Positions 37,490 through 47,822 are shown, counted from the first letter of the stretch. The stretch: 64,000 nucleotides of DNA from Rhodobacteraceae bacterium HIMB11 (GCA_000472185.1 AVDB01000007.1:155367-219366); one strand, 5' to 3'. Made by a program: numbers and translations. The notes: generated by a model from the letters alone, not told the origin.

Positions 37490-38293
37490 ATGGAAAATGT
37501 TCAGTCCTCTGTGATCGGTTTGGATCCTGTTTGGGATCGCTTGATCAAGGAAGCCCACGAAGCCGTCGAAAATGAACCGCTGCTGGGTGGTGTTGTACAT
37601 TCCTGCGTTTTACATCATTCATCGATTGAAGAGGCCTTGGCCTATCGCATCGCGACCAAGCTTGCCTCAAGCGAAATGTCAGAACAAATTTTGCGTGAAA
37701 TCTGTGATGAGGCCTATGCGGCAGATGCAAATCTGGCAATGGCCGCGCGCGCGGATATCGTTGCGGTTTATGAACGTGACCCATCCTGCCATCGCTTTTT
37801 GCAGCCGCTCCTATACTTCAAGGGGTTCCAAGCTGTTCAGGCCTATCGTATTGCCCATTGGCTGTGGCAGCAGGGGCGCAATGATATGGCGCAAATGTTC
37901 CAAATGCGCATTTCCGAAATGTTCGGTGTTGATATTCACCCGGGCGCCAAAATGGGGCAGGGGATTATGATTGATCACGCCCATTCTATTGTGATTGGCG
38001 AAACGGCCGTGGTTGGAAACAACGTGTCCATGCTGCATGCGGTCACCTTGGGGGGCACTGGCAAAGATGATGGGGATCGCCATCCGAAAATCGCCGACGG
38101 GGTTCTGATTGGCGCAGGTGCCAAGGTTTTAGGCAACATAACTGTGGGTATGTGCAGCCGCATCGCTGCAGGGTCGGTTGTATTGCATGACGTGCCTGCG
38201 AAGAAAACCGTTGCAGGTGTACCCGCAAAGATCGTGGGTGAATCTGGCTGCGCGACACCATCGGTTTCGATGGACCATTACATAGACCGATAA
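37490..38293 (+). CDS. cysE: Serine O-acetyltransferase
   Basis: 267 aa. Activates serine with acetyl-CoA for cysteine synthesis. N-terminal helical SATase domain (WDRLIKEAHEAVENEPLL), then left-handed beta-helix hexapeptide repeats with DIHPGAKMGQGIMIDHAHSIVIG split as DIHPGAKMGQGIM and DHAHSIVIGETAVVG, and LGGTGKDDGDRHPKI. The C-terminus (SMDHYIDR) would be the tail that regulates CysK binding in other species; the Ile end is not kept. The start ATG follows AAAAGGTG. Confidence 0.96.
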   Translation: MENVQSSVIGLDPVWDRLIKEAHEAVENEPLLGGVVHSCVLHHSSIEEALAYRIATKLASSEMSEQILREICDEAYAADANLAMAARADIVAVYERDPSCHRFLQPLLYFKGFQAVQAYRIAHWLWQQGRNDMAQMFQMRISEMFGVDIHPGAKMGQGIMIDHAHSIVIGETAVVGNNVSMLHAVTLGGTGKDDGDRHPKIADGVLIGAGAKVLGNITVGMCSRIAAGSVVLHDVPAKKTVAGVPAKIVGESGCATPSVSMDHYIDR

Positions 38294-38320
38294 AAAAACG
38301 GGCCCAGAGGCCCATTTTTT
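38292..38320. terminator. Bidirectional terminator between cysE and pdhC
   Basis: A run of seven A, GGGCC-CAGA-GGCCC stem, then six T: serves both convergent genes. Confidence 0.75.
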
Positions 38321-38323
38321 AAT

Positions 38324-39643
38324 TTATGCCAACATTCCCATAGGGTTTTCAAGATTGTCTACAATCGCCTTGAGCAATTCTGCGCCCAATGCGCCATCAA
38401 TCACCCTGTGATCGACGGAAAGTGTCACGGACATCACTGTTGCAACGCTGACTTGGCCTTCCTCATCAATGACAGGTTTCTTGACACCTGCACCAACGGC
38501 CAAAATTGCGCCATGGGGTGGGTTGATGACCGCGTCGAAATTATCGATGCCGAACATGCCCAAATTCGAAATCGCAAAACTTCCGCCCTGATACTCATGC
38601 GGGGCAAGTTTTTTCGAACGAGCACGGGTTGCCAGATCTTTCATCTCGGCAGAGAGGGAAGAGAGCGATTTTTGGTCTGCATCCTTAAGCACAGGGGTGA
38701 ACAATCCCCCCTCAATCGCGACGGCAACTGCCACATCCGATGGGGTGAGTTGTAGAACACGATCACCCGCCCAAACGGCGTTTGCCGCAGGCACAGTTTG
38801 CAAGGCAAGGGCGCAGGCCTTGATAATGAAATCATTGACCGACAGTTTCACGCCGCGCGCCTCAAGCTGTTTGTTGAGTTGCCCACGGAAGCTGAGCAAA
38901 TTGTCGATTTTGATATCCCGGCGCAGATAAAAATGCGGGATGGTTTGTTTTGCTTCTGTCAGACGTGCGGCAATTGTTTTGCGCATGCCATCCAGCGGAA
39001 TTTCCGTAAATTCACGGTCTGCATAGATTTTCGCAATCGCATCCGCGGAAACCGAAGACGCAGCTGCGGGTGTTGCGGCGCTGACTGTGGGCCCTGCTGC
39101 GGGTGCGGGTTTCGCTGAGGCATCGCCCGCGGCCAAAACATCGGCCTTTACAATGCGGCCATGCGGGCCCGAGCCCTTGAGCGCAGACAGATCAAGACCT
39201 TTGTCGGCCGCAATGCGACGTGCCAAAGGAGAGGCGAAAATGCGCGACCCATCTGATGCCGCAGGTGCCGCAGGGGCAGGGGCTGTTGATGGTTCTGCAT
39301 TGGGGTGTGTGGCGGGCTCTGCGGTGACCGCTGTCGCGGCCGCCTTATCGCCCGCGTCATCTGCGGGTGCAGATGACAGCACCGCATCTGAGGCCTCTTC
39401 TCCGTCTTCTAGCAAGACTGCGATCAGAGTATTGACTTTGACGCCTTCGCTGCCTTCGGGCACGACGATTTTGCCAATCGTGCCTTCATCCACGGCCTCA
39501 AACTCCATGGTGGCCTTATCGGTTTCGATTTCGGCGATAATATCACCAGAGGAAACTGTTTCGCCCTCTTTCACAAGCCATTTTGCCAGTGTGCCTTCTT
39601 CCATTGTGGGGGACAGGGCGGGCATTAAAATTTCAATAGGCAT
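38324..39643 (-). CDS. pdhC: Pyruvate dehydrogenase E2 (dihydrolipoamide acetyltransferase)
   Basis: 439 aa core subunit. The lipoyl domain is at 1-80 with the lipoyl-lysine in [11 protein letters not shown]. An Ala/Pro linker is followed by the E3/E1-binding domain ([16 protein letters not shown] near 140). The catalytic acetyltransferase domain from about 215 has the His-Asp motif [13 protein letters not shown] near 413. Length and domain order are normal. Last gene of pdhABC; it stops at a bidirectional terminator. Confidence 0.96.
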   Translation of the reverse strand: MPIEILMPALSPTMEEGTLAKWLVKEGETVSSGDIIAEIETDKATMEFEAVDEGTIGKIVVPEGSEGVKVNTLIAVLLEDGEEASDAVLSSAPADDAGDKAAATAVTAEPATHPNAEPSTAPAPAAPAASDGSRIFASPLARRIAADKGLDLSALKGSGPHGRIVKADVLAAGDASAKPAPAAGPTVSAATPAAASSVSADAIAKIYADREFTEIPLDGMRKTIAARLTEAKQTIPHFYLRRDIKIDNLLSFRGQLNKQLEARGVKLSVNDFIIKACALALQTVPAANAVWAGDRVLQLTPSDVAVAVAIEGGLFTPVLKDADQKSLSSLSAEMKDLATRARSKKLAPHEYQGGSFAISNLGMFGIDNFDAVINPPHGAILAVGAGVKKPVIDEEGQVSVATVMSVTLSVDHRVIDGALGAELLKAIVDNLENPMGMLA

Positions 39644-39654
39644 GTCAAAAATCC

Positions 39655-41043
39655 TTAGCGATACGTCACGTGTTTCACGGCGGCGATTACTTCGTCTGTT
39701 GTGATCAAAGCGTGGCGTTCCAGATTTGCGGCATAAGGCATTGGAACATCCTTGCCCGTGCAGTTCAAAACAGGGGCATCCAAGTAATCAAAGGCACGCT
39801 CCATAATCGTTGCGGACAAATGATTGCCGATAGAGCCGACAGGCCAACCCTCTTCTACAGTGACGCAGCGGTTTGTTTTCATGACAGAGGCGATCACCGT
39901 GTCATAATCGATTGGACGCAATGTGCGCAGGTCGATCACCTCGGCAGAGATGCCCTCTGCCTCAAGCTTATCAGCGGCCTCAAGCGCGTATTGCATGCCA
40001 ATCCCAAAGGAAACGATTGTCACATCGCTGCCTTCGCGCCAAATGTGTGCCTTGCCAAAGGGAATGGTGAAATCATCCATGGCAGGAACATCAAAGCTGC
40101 GCCCATAGAGGATTTCATTTTCAAGGAAGATTACAGGGTTATTGTCGCGAATGGCGGTTTTCATCAACCCTTTTGCATCGGCTGCAGAATAAGGCATGAC
40201 AACCTTGAGGCCCGGAACCTGTGCATACCATGCGGCATAATCCTGAGAGTGTTGCGCACCCACGCGGGCGGCGGCACCGTTTGGACCGCGAAATACCATT
40301 GGCGCGCCCATTTGACCGCCCGACATATAAAGCGTTTTGGCGGCTGAATTGATGATATGGTCGATCGCCTGCATCGCAAAGTTAAAGGTCATAAATTCCA
40401 CAATCGGACGCAAACCTGCAAAGGCAGAGCCTGTGGCGATCCCTGCAAACCCGTGTTCGGTGATGGGTGTATCAATCACGCGGCGCGATCCGAATTCATC
40501 AAGCAATCCTTGGGACACTTTGTAGGCCCCTTGGTATTCTGCAACCTCTTCGCCCATCAGATAAACGGCGTCATCGCGTCGCATTTCCTCGGCCATGGCG
40601 TCCCGTAGCGCTTCGCGCACGGTTTGCTGTTTCATCGGCGTATCCGCAGGCCAATCTGGGGAAGCGTTTGACACGACGGGTGCTCCGGCCGCGGCAGGGG
40701 TGGCGGGCTCTGCGGGGGCCGCAGCGGGTGCGGCCGCCTTATCGCCCGCGTCATCTGCAGCGGCAGATGACGACGCTGCATCAACGGCAGAGGCATCTTC
40801 ACCATCCTCTAACAGCACGGCGATTGGGCTGTTCACCTTAACGCCCTCGGTGCCCTCGGCGATCAGCAATTTGCCAATGGTGCCTTCATCCACGGCCTCA
40901 AATTCCATGGTGGCCTTATCAGTTTCAATTTCGGCGATGGTGTCGCCAGAGGAAACGGTATCACCCTCTTTCACAAGCCATTTTGCAAGTGTGCCTTCTT
41001 CCATCGTTGGGGACAGGGCGGGCATAAGAATTTCGGTTGCCAT
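39655..41043 (-). CDS. pdhB: Pyruvate dehydrogenase E1 beta with an N-terminal lipoyl domain
   Basis: 462 aa. An extra lipoyl domain (residues 1-80, lysine in [11 protein letters not shown]), nearly the same as in E2, is followed by a linker and then the transketolase-type E1-beta fold ([38 protein letters not shown]). This fusion is known from several alphaproteobacteria. The ATG at 41043 is chosen for its AAGGAG site and [10 protein letters not shown] start; the frame is open 12 codons further. 11 nt before pdhC. Confidence 0.96.
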   Translation of the reverse strand: MATEILMPALSPTMEEGTLAKWLVKEGDTVSSGDTIAEIETDKATMEFEAVDEGTIGKLLIAEGTEGVKVNSPIAVLLEDGEDASAVDAASSSAAADDAGDKAAAPAAAPAEPATPAAAGAPVVSNASPDWPADTPMKQQTVREALRDAMAEEMRRDDAVYLMGEEVAEYQGAYKVSQGLLDEFGSRRVIDTPITEHGFAGIATGSAFAGLRPIVEFMTFNFAMQAIDHIINSAAKTLYMSGGQMGAPMVFRGPNGAAARVGAQHSQDYAAWYAQVPGLKVVMPYSAADAKGLMKTAIRDNNPVIFLENEILYGRSFDVPAMDDFTIPFGKAHIWREGSDVTIVSFGIGMQYALEAADKLEAEGISAEVIDLRTLRPIDYDTVIASVMKTNRCVTVEEGWPVGSIGNHLSATIMERAFDYLDAPVLNCTGKDVPMPYAANLERHALITTDEVIAAVKHVTYR

Positions 41044-41057
41044 CTTTTGTCGTCTCC

Positions 41058-42047
41058 TTATGCGTAGATATCTGTCCAAAGCTCGTCCAAGGCGGGCTCT
41101 GGGCTTGTTTTTGCAAATTCTGCGGATGCGTTGACGATTTCTTTGATCTCTTTGTCGATCGCTTTCAAATCATCCTCGGAGGCATGACCACCTTCGACCA
41201 GCATGATACGAACATTTTCAATAGGATCGCGTTCGTCGCGCATTTTCTGAACCTCTTCGCGGGTGCGATATTTCGCAGGATCCGACATAGAGTGACCGCG
41301 ATAGCGATAGGTTTTGATTTCTAGGATGTAGGGACCTTTGCCTGACCGGCAATGCGCAACGGCCTTGGCACCTGCAGCTTTCACGGCCAGAACATCCATG
41401 CCATCCACCGCTTCACCCGGAATGCCAAAGGGTTTGCCGCGTGTGTGAATATCCTCGGTCGAGGTGGAGCGCGCCTGCGCAGTCCCCATGGCGTATTGGT
41501 TGTTTTCAATCACAAAAACAACGGGCAGGGACCAAAGGGCCGCCATGTTAAAGGTTTCGTAGACCTGTCCTTGGTTCGCTGCACCATCCCCGAAATAGGT
41601 GAATGTTACGCGTCCATTGTCCAAATATTTGTCGGCAAAGGCCAATCCCGCACCCAGCGGCACCTGCGCCCCAACGATGCCGTGGCCGCCGTAGAAATGC
41701 TTTTCCTTGCTAAACATGTGCATCGAGCCGCCTTTCCCCTTGGAATAGCCGCCCTCGCGTCCTGTTAATTCCGCCATAACGCCGTTTGCATCCATTCCAC
41801 AAGCCAGCATGTGACCATGATCGCGGTAGGATGTGATGCGCTTATCGCCCTCTTCTGCGACAGCTTCTAGGCCAACAACAACGGCCTCTTGTCCAATATA
41901 AAGGTGACAAAACCCACCGATCAGACCCATTCCGTATAATTGTCCTGCCTTTTCTTCAAAGCGCCGGATCAACAACATATCGCGGTAATAGGTTTTCAGC
42001 TCTTCCGCCGATACATTCGGCTTGGCAGCGGCTTTTTTAGCGGCCAT
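41058..42047 (-). CDS. pdhA: Pyruvate dehydrogenase E1 alpha
   Basis: 329 aa thiamine diphosphate subunit of the pyruvate dehydrogenase complex. TPP-binding [17 protein letters not shown] near 165, [13 protein letters not shown] near 122, phosphorylation-loop-like [15 protein letters not shown] near 250. The N-terminus ([15 protein letters not shown]) is Ala/Lys-rich. First gene of the operon; a TTAGCG-centred palindrome is 19-38 bp upstream. Confidence 0.96.
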   Translation of the reverse strand: MAAKKAAAKPNVSAEELKTYYRDMLLIRRFEEKAGQLYGMGLIGGFCHLYIGQEAVVVGLEAVAEEGDKRITSYRDHGHMLACGMDANGVMAELTGREGGYSKGKGGSMHMFSKEKHFYGGHGIVGAQVPLGAGLAFADKYLDNGRVTFTYFGDGAANQGQVYETFNMAALWSLPVVFVIENNQYAMGTAQARSTSTEDIHTRGKPFGIPGEAVDGMDVLAVKAAGAKAVAHCRSGKGPYILEIKTYRYRGHSMSDPAKYRTREEVQKMRDERDPIENVRIMLVEGGHASEDDLKAIDKEIKEIVNASAEFAKTSPEPALDELWTDIYA

Positions 42048-42065
42048 AAAAACACCTCATAAAAA

Positions 42066-42085
42066 ATAGTTTAGCGTTAAACTAT
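42066..42085. promoter_or_regulatory. LacI-type operator-like palindrome upstream of pdhA
   Basis: ATAGTTTA-GCGT-TAAACTAT, perfect 8-bp arms. The centre TTTAGCGTTAAA closely resembles the GTTAGCGCTAAC palindrome upstream of zwf. The rest of the 42048-42315 gap holds no gene. Confidence 0.5.
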
Positions 42086-42315
42086 CTATTAAAGCAAAAT
42101 TTGTAAAAGAGCGAGAAAAAAGTTTCCTTGCATGACAGCTATGCAAAAAGAGCAACGAAACAAGCGATTTTAGACGTGAAAGGGTCGGATTGGTTTAGGT
42201 TAGGATCGCAACATGAAATGTGATGCCGATGCTCATGGCTTTGAACAAGGTCGTGCGTGAGTTAAACAGTCAAATTCAATTTGTGCTTATATAGACTGTA
42301 TGAATTACAGGTGCT

Positions 42316-42615
42316 TTAACGGATGATGATCTCGTCCGCGCGGATTTGGCCCAGAATATCGCGTGATTGCTGATCCAATAAATCGATATCAAGATAATCA
42401 TCGGACATGCGACGCGTCAAATTTTCCAAAGATGCAATTTCGGCATGAAGGCCTGCCAATTCCGTTTCCAATTTGGCCGCTTCGTTCAGAATTTCGGCGC
42501 GGCGGAACAATCCGTAGTCGCCCTGAACGGCCGCAAAGGTAAAGTACATCCCCAAGGCCATTGCAAATGCAATGCCCGCAATCATGCCCCAGGGAAGTGT
42601 ACTTTTGTTGCTCAT
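42316..42615 (-). CDS. ftsB: FtsB/DivIC-family septum formation initiator
   Basis: 99 aa. A short cytoplasmic tail, one transmembrane helix (GMIAGIAFAMALGMYFTFA), then a periplasmic coiled coil (LNEAAKLETELAGLHAEIASLENLTRRM). Size and layout fit FtsB, which joins FtsL and FtsQ in the divisome. Its position upstream of pdhA is common in alphaproteobacteria. Confidence 0.85.
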   Translation of the reverse strand: MSNKSTLPWGMIAGIAFAMALGMYFTFAAVQGDYGLFRRAEILNEAAKLETELAGLHAEIASLENLTRRMSDDYLDIDLLDQQSRDILGQIRADEIIIR

Positions 42616-42711
42616 GGACTGCCTCAGCCCTATTTTTTAGGGCTTTTATTGTTATGTCAGCAGTATGTCACAGGTGATTCGTTTTGTGAATCCCCTAATG
42701 AGTCGAAAAAT

Positions 42712-42740
42712 AAAAAAACCCGCAAAATCCATGCGGGTCT
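42712..42740 (-). terminator. Rho-independent terminator of the aldolase gene
   Basis: Minus strand: GACCCGCA, 6-nt loop, TGCGGGTT then T7. Confidence 0.8.
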
Positions 42741-42766
42741 TTTGAATCTAACGCCTATCCAAAGGG

Positions 42767-43669
42767 TTAGTTTGCGATTGAGGCCTGATAAATACTTTCA
42801 ATTGCGCCATCTAGGGCCGTATCAAATTCAGCATCGCTTTGCTTGGCATTTAGTTTTTCGGTCAATGCCCGTGAAAAACTTGCAATCATGTCGCGGTTTT
42901 TGGACAAACGCGCGTTTGCCTCATCCATCGCATATCCCCCTGAGAGGGCAACGACACGCAAAACGCGCGGGTGATCGGCCAAATCCGCATAAAGGTTGGA
43001 AACCTCTGGCAGGGTCAGTTTCAGCATGACGTTTTGGTCGTCTGACAGGGTATTCAGGCGGCGTAGGATGTGATCATGCAGGATTTGTTCCGCCTCGGCC
43101 TTATCTGCAACGCTGATGGTCACCTCGGGTTCGATGATCGGGATTAGGCCGTGGCTCAAAATCTGAATGCCAATGTCGAATTGCTGATCCACAACTGTGG
43201 CGATCCCAGCGTCATTGGCCCCATCAATGACAGAGCGCATTTTTGTGCCGAAGATATTCTTTTCAACAGCACGTGTCAAAAGCGCGTCCAAATCGGGCAT
43301 AGGTTTCAAAACGCGTGTGTCGTTTTCAGGATCTGCCAATCCTTTATCCACCTTAAGAAACGGCACAACGCCACAAGTGTTCCAAAGGTAATCGGCGGCA
43401 GGCGTGCCCTCAACTTCACGATCCATGGTCATTTCAAACAGGATTGCGCCCAAAACACGATCCCCATTAAATGCAGAAGATGTCATAATGCGCGAGCGCA
43501 TTTGGTGGATCAGATCGAACATTTCACCATCGCCAGAATATTCGTTTTCCTCAACACCATACAACTTCAATGCCTTTGGCGTTGATCCACCAGACTGATC
43601 CAATGCTGCAATAAATCCAGGGGCGGATTTGATACGGTCGAATTGTTGGGATCTGGTGTCTTGGCTCAT
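42767..43669 (-). CDS. fda: Fructose-bisphosphate aldolase, class I
   Basis: 300 aa class I (Schiff-base) aldolase: FIAALDQSGGSTPKAL near residue 19, ILFEMTMDREV near 76, the GVVPFLKVDKGL lysine region near 101, and LIPIIEPEV near 174 are typical of the bacterial class I enzymes. Interconverts fructose-1,6-bisphosphate and triose phosphates. It is followed by its own terminator and sits beside pgk, so it serves glycolysis or gluconeogenesis. Confidence 0.93.
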   Translation of the reverse strand: MSQDTRSQQFDRIKSAPGFIAALDQSGGSTPKALKLYGVEENEYSGDGEMFDLIHQMRSRIMTSSAFNGDRVLGAILFEMTMDREVEGTPAADYLWNTCGVVPFLKVDKGLADPENDTRVLKPMPDLDALLTRAVEKNIFGTKMRSVIDGANDAGIATVVDQQFDIGIQILSHGLIPIIEPEVTISVADKAEAEQILHDHILRRLNTLSDDQNVMLKLTLPEVSNLYADLADHPRVLRVVALSGGYAMDEANARLSKNRDMIASFSRALTEKLNAKQSDAEFDTALDGAIESIYQASIAN

Positions 43670-43767
43670 GAAAACGTCCTACATCTGTACTTTTCTTTGG
43701 TAGTACCGACATAGGACGCGGTGCGCAATTCTGGTTGCGCTATCATGGGATGAAGTTTTTTTCTGGC

Positions 43768-44346
43768 TTATCCGCCGTGGTGTGCCTTCATCATTTGTTC
43801 GTGAACGGCGACCATGCCGCGGTCTGCCAAATCGGATACTTCGCCTGCGTGTTTTTGCAAGGCGGCAACGACATCACCATTATCCGAGGTTTGCGTGACG
43901 ATCACACCGTTTTCCACAATCTCGATCTCTGTTTCTATGCTGTTGCCCTGTTCAAATAGGATCGTCAGGGTCGGGCTTTGGATCGGGACTTCTGGGTTAT
44001 CGCCCTGTTCCACGCGGGTGATCATTTCGGCCACGTGATTGATCAGGGCATCTGCCACCTTGGGATCATCGGACAGGGTGGTGGTGACGATCCCGTTTTC
44101 GATGTTTTTCACATCGCGTGTGATTGACGGGTGTTGTTGGAACAGGGTGCGCATATGCGCGACTTCGTCTTGTGTCGTGTTCTTGCCGTTTAACATCGGC
44201 ATGTTCACTTCGTCGTGTTGGTGTTGTCCGTTTCCACCATGGTTCATGTTATGACCAGAGTGGCCCGTCATCATTTGCGGCGTTGCGTAAACGCCCAAAC
44301 CAAAAAATGCGATGCATCCAAGTGCGACAAGACCAATCCGTTTTAT
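43768..44346 (-). CDS. His-rich secreted protein of unknown function, start codon mutated to ATA
   Basis: From the first standard start (TTG 44298) the protein is 176 aa, but the frame extends upstream as [20 protein letters not shown], a good signal peptide, beginning at ATA 44344-44346. ATA overlaps the pgk stop (ATAA); an original ATGA overlap would give [10 protein letters not shown]. After the signal comes a His/Met-rich metal-binding-like stretch ([20 protein letters not shown]), then a helical body with two similar halves ([40 protein letters not shown]). Function unknown; the His-rich end suggests copper or other metal in the periplasm. Coupled to pgk. Confidence 0.65.
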   Translation of the reverse strand: MKRIGLVALGCIAFFGLGVYATPQMMTGHSGHNMNHGGNGQHQHDEVNMPMLNGKNTTQDEVAHMRTLFQQHPSITRDVKNIENGIVTTTLSDDPKVADALINHVAEMITRVEQGDNPEVPIQSPTLTILFEQGNSIETEIEIVENGVIVTQTSDNGDVVAALQKHAGEVSDLADRGMVAVHEQMMKAHHGG

Positions 44347-45548
44347 AACGTGTAACCCTTCTGATTAAGTGCCGCGACACCTGGAAGGGTTTTGCCCTCC
44401 ATCCATTCTAAAAACGCGCCGCCCGCGGTTGAAATATATGTAAACTTATCCGCGGCCTCGGCCTTATTCAATGCGGCAACTGTGTCACCCCCACCAGCCA
44501 CAGAAATCAAATCACCCGCTTGGGACAGTTGCGCGGCAGCAGCAGCAGCGGCGTTTGTGGCCCGATCAAAGGGTTCAATTTCAAAGGCACCCAAAGGTCC
44601 GTTCCAAATTAGGGTTTTGGCCGATTTGAACACATCTGTGATTTGCGCGACACTCTTTGGTCCCGCATCCAGGATCATCGCATCCGCAGGACAGGCATCA
44701 GCGGCCACTGTTTCGTTTGCGGCATTCGCGGCGAATGCGCGGGCAACGACCACATCACGCGGCAGAATGATTTTGCAATCTTGGCCTGCTGCTTTGGCCA
44801 TAATGTCCGTGGCGGTGCCTGTCATGTCATGTTCGGCTAGCGATTTGCCAACATCCACGCCTTGCGCCGCAAGGAAGGTGTTTGCCATTCCGCCCCCAAT
44901 CACTAAATAATCCACCTTGGCCACCAAATTCCCCAACAGCTCTAGTTTGGTTGAGACTTTCGCGCCCCCGACCACAGCAACAACGGGACGTTTGGGGGTG
45001 GCAAGCGCGGCTTCGAGTGCGCTGAGTTCGGCTTGCATCAAACGACCTGCACAGGCGGGCAGGCGACGTGCCACGCCTTCGGTTGAGGCATGCGCACGGT
45101 GCGCAGCCGAAAAGGCATCATTGCAATATACATCACCCAAGGTGGCCAATTGATCGGCAAAATCGGCGTCATTCTTTTCCTCGGCTTTGTGGAAACGGGT
45201 GTTTTCCAACAATACAACCTGACCCGGTTGGGCCGCACCAATCGCCGCTGCGGCGGCGGGGCCAACGCAATCTGCCACAAACAAAACGGGGGCGGATAGG
45301 TGGTGTTCCAATGCTGGCACCAAATGGCGCAGGCTCATTCCATCCACGCGTTCGCCCTTGGGGCGTCCGAAATGGGCTAATAGGATCGGTGTGCCGCCCG
45401 CCGCTAGAATATCGCGCACGGTGGGGGCAATTTTTTCAATGCGGGTCGCATCCGTCACCTGACCATCCTGCATCGGCACATTGATATCAACGCGCGTTAA
45501 AACGCGTTTGCCTGCCAATTTCATGTCATCCAGTGTTTTCCAGCCCAT
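44343..45548 (-). CDS. pgk: Phosphoglycerate kinase
   Basis: 401 aa, ATP-forming step of lower glycolysis. Substrate motif RVDINVPM near 21, [13 protein letters not shown] near 62, and nucleotide motifs [14 protein letters not shown] near 191, [13 protein letters not shown] WNGPLGAFE near 322 and [10 protein letters not shown] near 353. The ATG 45548 (MGWKTLDDM) has GGTGG before it; the frame is open 29 codons further without family sequence. It overlaps the next gene at ATAA. Confidence 0.96.
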   Translation of the reverse strand: MGWKTLDDMKLAGKRVLTRVDINVPMQDGQVTDATRIEKIAPTVRDILAAGGTPILLAHFGRPKGERVDGMSLRHLVPALEHHLSAPVLFVADCVGPAAAAAIGAAQPGQVVLLENTRFHKAEEKNDADFADQLATLGDVYCNDAFSAAHRAHASTEGVARRLPACAGRLMQAELSALEAALATPKRPVVAVVGGAKVSTKLELLGNLVAKVDYLVIGGGMANTFLAAQGVDVGKSLAEHDMTGTATDIMAKAAGQDCKIILPRDVVVARAFAANAANETVAADACPADAMILDAGPKSVAQITDVFKSAKTLIWNGPLGAFEIEPFDRATNAAAAAAAQLSQAGDLISVAGGGDTVAALNKAEAADKFTYISTAGGAFLEWMEGKTLPGVAALNQKGYTL

Positions 45549-45677
45549 AATGCCACCTATTTTCGTCATTCCAATGGGCGCTAGATCGCGTGTTTTGGGA
45601 AATTGGTCAATGCTGCATCTTGTCCTAAATGCCAAAGAACTTTAGGTATTGCCCAACAATTCAGATAGGAGCGCCCG

Positions 45678-46184
45678 ATGGCCGAGTATAAAGACCCAGA
45701 AAACACAATCCTAATGGAGCTTAAGGACGGAACAGTTGTGATTGAACTGCTGCCCGATATTGCCCCAGATCACTGTGCCCGCATGAAGGAATTGGCGCGC
45801 TCTGGTCAATATGACAATGTGTGTTTCCACCGTGTGATTGACGGATTCATGGCGCAAACGGGCGATGTGCAATACGGCAATATGGAAAATGATTTCGATA
45901 TCGGCATGGCGGGCCGTGGTGGTTCTGATCTGCCAAATGTTGCGCAGGAATTTTCTGGCATCCCGCATGATCGCGGCACTTTGGGTGCGGCGCGTTCGCA
46001 AAATCCAGACAGCGCAAACAGCCAGTTTTTCATCAACTTTAACGACAACCATTTCCTAAACCGTCAATACACAGTTTATGGCCGTGTGATTTCAGGCATG
46101 GAACATGTGGATGCCATCGTCAAAGGCGAACCGCCCATGTATCCTGATCGCATGATCAGCGTGAAGGTTGCCGCCGATGCGTAG
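45678..46184 (+). CDS. ppiB: Cytoplasmic cyclophilin-type peptidyl-prolyl isomerase
   Basis: 168 aa, no signal peptide. Cyclophilin motifs: FHRVIDGFMAQTGDV near residue 54, GTLGAARSQNPDSANSQFFI near 101, and FLNRQYTVYGRVI near 128. Accelerates Xaa-Pro isomerisation in folding. Its end overlaps the start of a second, secreted cyclophilin by 8 nt. Confidence 0.94.
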   Translation: MAEYKDPENTILMELKDGTVVIELLPDIAPDHCARMKELARSGQYDNVCFHRVIDGFMAQTGDVQYGNMENDFDIGMAGRGGSDLPNVAQEFSGIPHDRGTLGAARSQNPDSANSQFFINFNDNHFLNRQYTVYGRVISGMEHVDAIVKGEPPMYPDRMISVKVAADA

Positions 46185-46722
46185 GCTTGCGTTGATCTTG
46201 GGCCTGATGGCGGGAACGGCACAGGCCACAGGCATTGAAATTCAGGTCGCAGGGCAGGCGAATGGGACAATCACCATTGACCTATTCGAAGATGTCGCCC
46301 CACAACACGCAGAGCGGATTACGCGCCTGGCCTCAGAAGGGGCCTATGACGGCGTAGTGTTTCACCGCGTGATCGAAGGGTTCATGGCCCAGACGGGTGA
46401 TGTGGAATACGGTAAAATGGGTGGCAACCTGTCCTATGCGGGTCGTGGCGGTTCAAGCTATCCCAACCTACCTGCCGAATTTTCGGATGTGCCTTATGAT
46501 CGTGGTGTTGTGGGCATGGCCCGAGCACAAAGCCCAAACAGCGCAAATAGCCAGTTTTTCATCATGTTTGAACCGGGGTATTTCCTAAACGGTCAATACA
46601 CAGTGATCGGACAGGTTACCAAGGGCATGGACATTGTGGATGCGATCAAACTGGGCAAGGGGCGCAATGGTGCCGTGATTGGTCAACCCGATGCGATGAT
46701 GAAGGTATCGGTGATCGACTAG
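46177..46722 (+). CDS. Periplasmic cyclophilin-type peptidyl-prolyl isomerase
   Basis: 181 aa. A signal peptide (MRRLALILGLMAGTAQA) is followed by a cyclophilin domain with the same motifs as its neighbour: FHRVIEGFMAQTGDV, GMARAQSPNSANSQFFIMF and FLNGQYTVIGQVT. The tandem pair with one cytosolic and one exported product points to a duplication plus acquired signal. The ATG 46177 overlaps the ppiB stop. Followed by a terminator. Confidence 0.93.
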   Translation: MRRLALILGLMAGTAQATGIEIQVAGQANGTITIDLFEDVAPQHAERITRLASEGAYDGVVFHRVIEGFMAQTGDVEYGKMGGNLSYAGRGGSSYPNLPAEFSDVPYDRGVVGMARAQSPNSANSQFFIMFEPGYFLNGQYTVIGQVTKGMDIVDAIKLGKGRNGAVIGQPDAMMKVSVID

Positions 46723-46747
46723 ACCGACTACCCCAAGATTTTTTATG

Positions 46748-46781
46748 AAAACCCCGCATCTGTCAGAATGCGGGGTTTTTT
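46748..46781 (+). terminator. Rho-independent terminator after the cyclophilin pair
   Basis: AAAACCCCGCAT, 8-nt loop, ATGCGGGGTTTTTT. The convergent gene on the other strand stops inside this hairpin, so it may serve both. Confidence 0.85.
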
Positions 46782-47257
46782 CGTTGTGTTGCCGACAGCG
46801 CCGTCAATGTTGCAGGCGCCGCCAAAACGCGGCTTGAAAAGATCAATAGACAGATGAATTTCATGACTTCTAAGATAGCATAAAGCACATGAACATTGCT
46901 GTGATCGGGGGAGAAGCCTGCGATGATCTGATCGCTGCGTCCTTGCAAAATTGGCGTCAGGCCAATCTGTTGGATCATAAATATCCCGACCGCACCCATC
47001 AACAGGATGGGCATCATGCGCAAATTCCAAATCAGTCCCAAAATAATCCTCGTGATACAGAACCATTCAGCATAGCTGATCCACAAAAACTGTGCCCGCC
47101 CAACTTGAAGCGCGATGGATAAATCCAGTGCATCTAATTGAAATTTTGCGGTTGCGGCGATCAGATTCCCAGACACTGAAATTCCCGCCCAAAGGGCCGC
47201 GGTTCCGGCCCATAATCGGTGTTGCGCGTTCAATTTTTGCTGTACCCACATGTCCAA
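46763..47257 (-). CDS. Four-span membrane protein in the globin operon
   Basis: 164 aa. Starts MDMWVQQKLNAQHRLWAGTA and has about four hydrophobic helices, with SGNLIAATAKFQ, FLWISYAEWFC, MPILLMGAVGIFMI and LEVMKFICLLIF as landmarks. No family with a known role recognised; similar proteins occur in roseobacters. It overlaps the globin gene by 28 nt, so it is the third cistron of that operon and may act with it in NO or oxygen handling. Confidence 0.7.
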   Translation of the reverse strand: MDMWVQQKLNAQHRLWAGTAALWAGISVSGNLIAATAKFQLDALDLSIALQVGRAQFLWISYAEWFCITRIILGLIWNLRMMPILLMGAVGIFMIQQIGLTPILQGRSDQIIAGFSPDHSNVHVLYAILEVMKFICLLIFSSRVLAAPATLTALSATQRKNPAF

Positions 47258-47667
47258 ATCCGATCAACTTGGCGCAGTTTTGGGGCCTGACCCTGCGGGC
47301 GATGTATATCCTCGACACCCATCGAAAGGCCCCGACCGATCCGATGCGCCAAAAGCGACCATTGAATGGCCAGATGACTGGGCAGATTTGCAAAAAGTGT
47401 ATCGTCAAATAGGCCAAGCCAATGATCGAAATGGACAGGTTTCACATTTTGCGCCTGCATGTGCGCCTGCATTGGGTTCCCATCGTAATCGCCTTCGAAC
47501 AAAAGTGCATTTGCCCAAAATCGTGTATTCTTTTCCTCATGCGCGGGCCAATCATCGACATGGCGGGCAAAGACCTGCGCCAAAACAGGGTGGGCGCGCA
47601 CGCGTGCATAAAACGCGTGAACAACCTGTTCGATGTCAGAGCGCGCAACCCCGATGCGCGGTTTCAT
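47230..47667 (-). CDS. Truncated hemoglobin, group III
   Basis: 145 aa. VHAFYARVRAHPVLAQVF near 14, then HVDDWPAHEEKNTRFWANALL, the pattern of group III 2/2 globins (the E-helix and the WP segment), and the proximal His in HFDHWLGLFDDTL near 78. Family members bind heme and are linked to NO or oxygen chemistry. Its ATG overlaps the stop of the upstream small gene (TGATG), so the two are coupled. Confidence 0.9.
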   Translation of the reverse strand: MKPRIGVARSDIEQVVHAFYARVRAHPVLAQVFARHVDDWPAHEEKNTRFWANALLFEGDYDGNPMQAHMQAQNVKPVHFDHWLGLFDDTLFANLPSHLAIQWSLLAHRIGRGLSMGVEDIHRPQGQAPKLRQVDRIWTCGYSKN

Positions 47668-47822
47668 CAGACTGCGAGGATCCAAACAATGATCAATCCG
47701 ACGAACAGATAAAAGAAGGTATTGATCATCCAGCGCATCAAACCCGCATCACTTTGTGGGTCAATTCCATAATGTCGGCAGATCGCGCTGCCAGGTGAGA
47801 GCAATAGATTGATAAGTGCCAT
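47667..47822 (-). CDS. Small single-span membrane protein, first cistron of the globin operon
   Basis: 51 aa: MALINLLLSPGSAICRHYGI, then a soluble turn, then a C-terminal helix (MINTFFYLFVGLIIVWILAV). The start is ATG 47822, preceded by CAAGGAAATG. It is the closest gene to the dyad at 47858-47888. Its stop overlaps the globin ATG by one base. Function unknown; the coupling suggests it helps the globin at the membrane. Confidence 0.65.
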   Translation of the reverse strand: MALINLLLSPGSAICRHYGIDPQSDAGLMRWMINTFFYLFVGLIIVWILAV

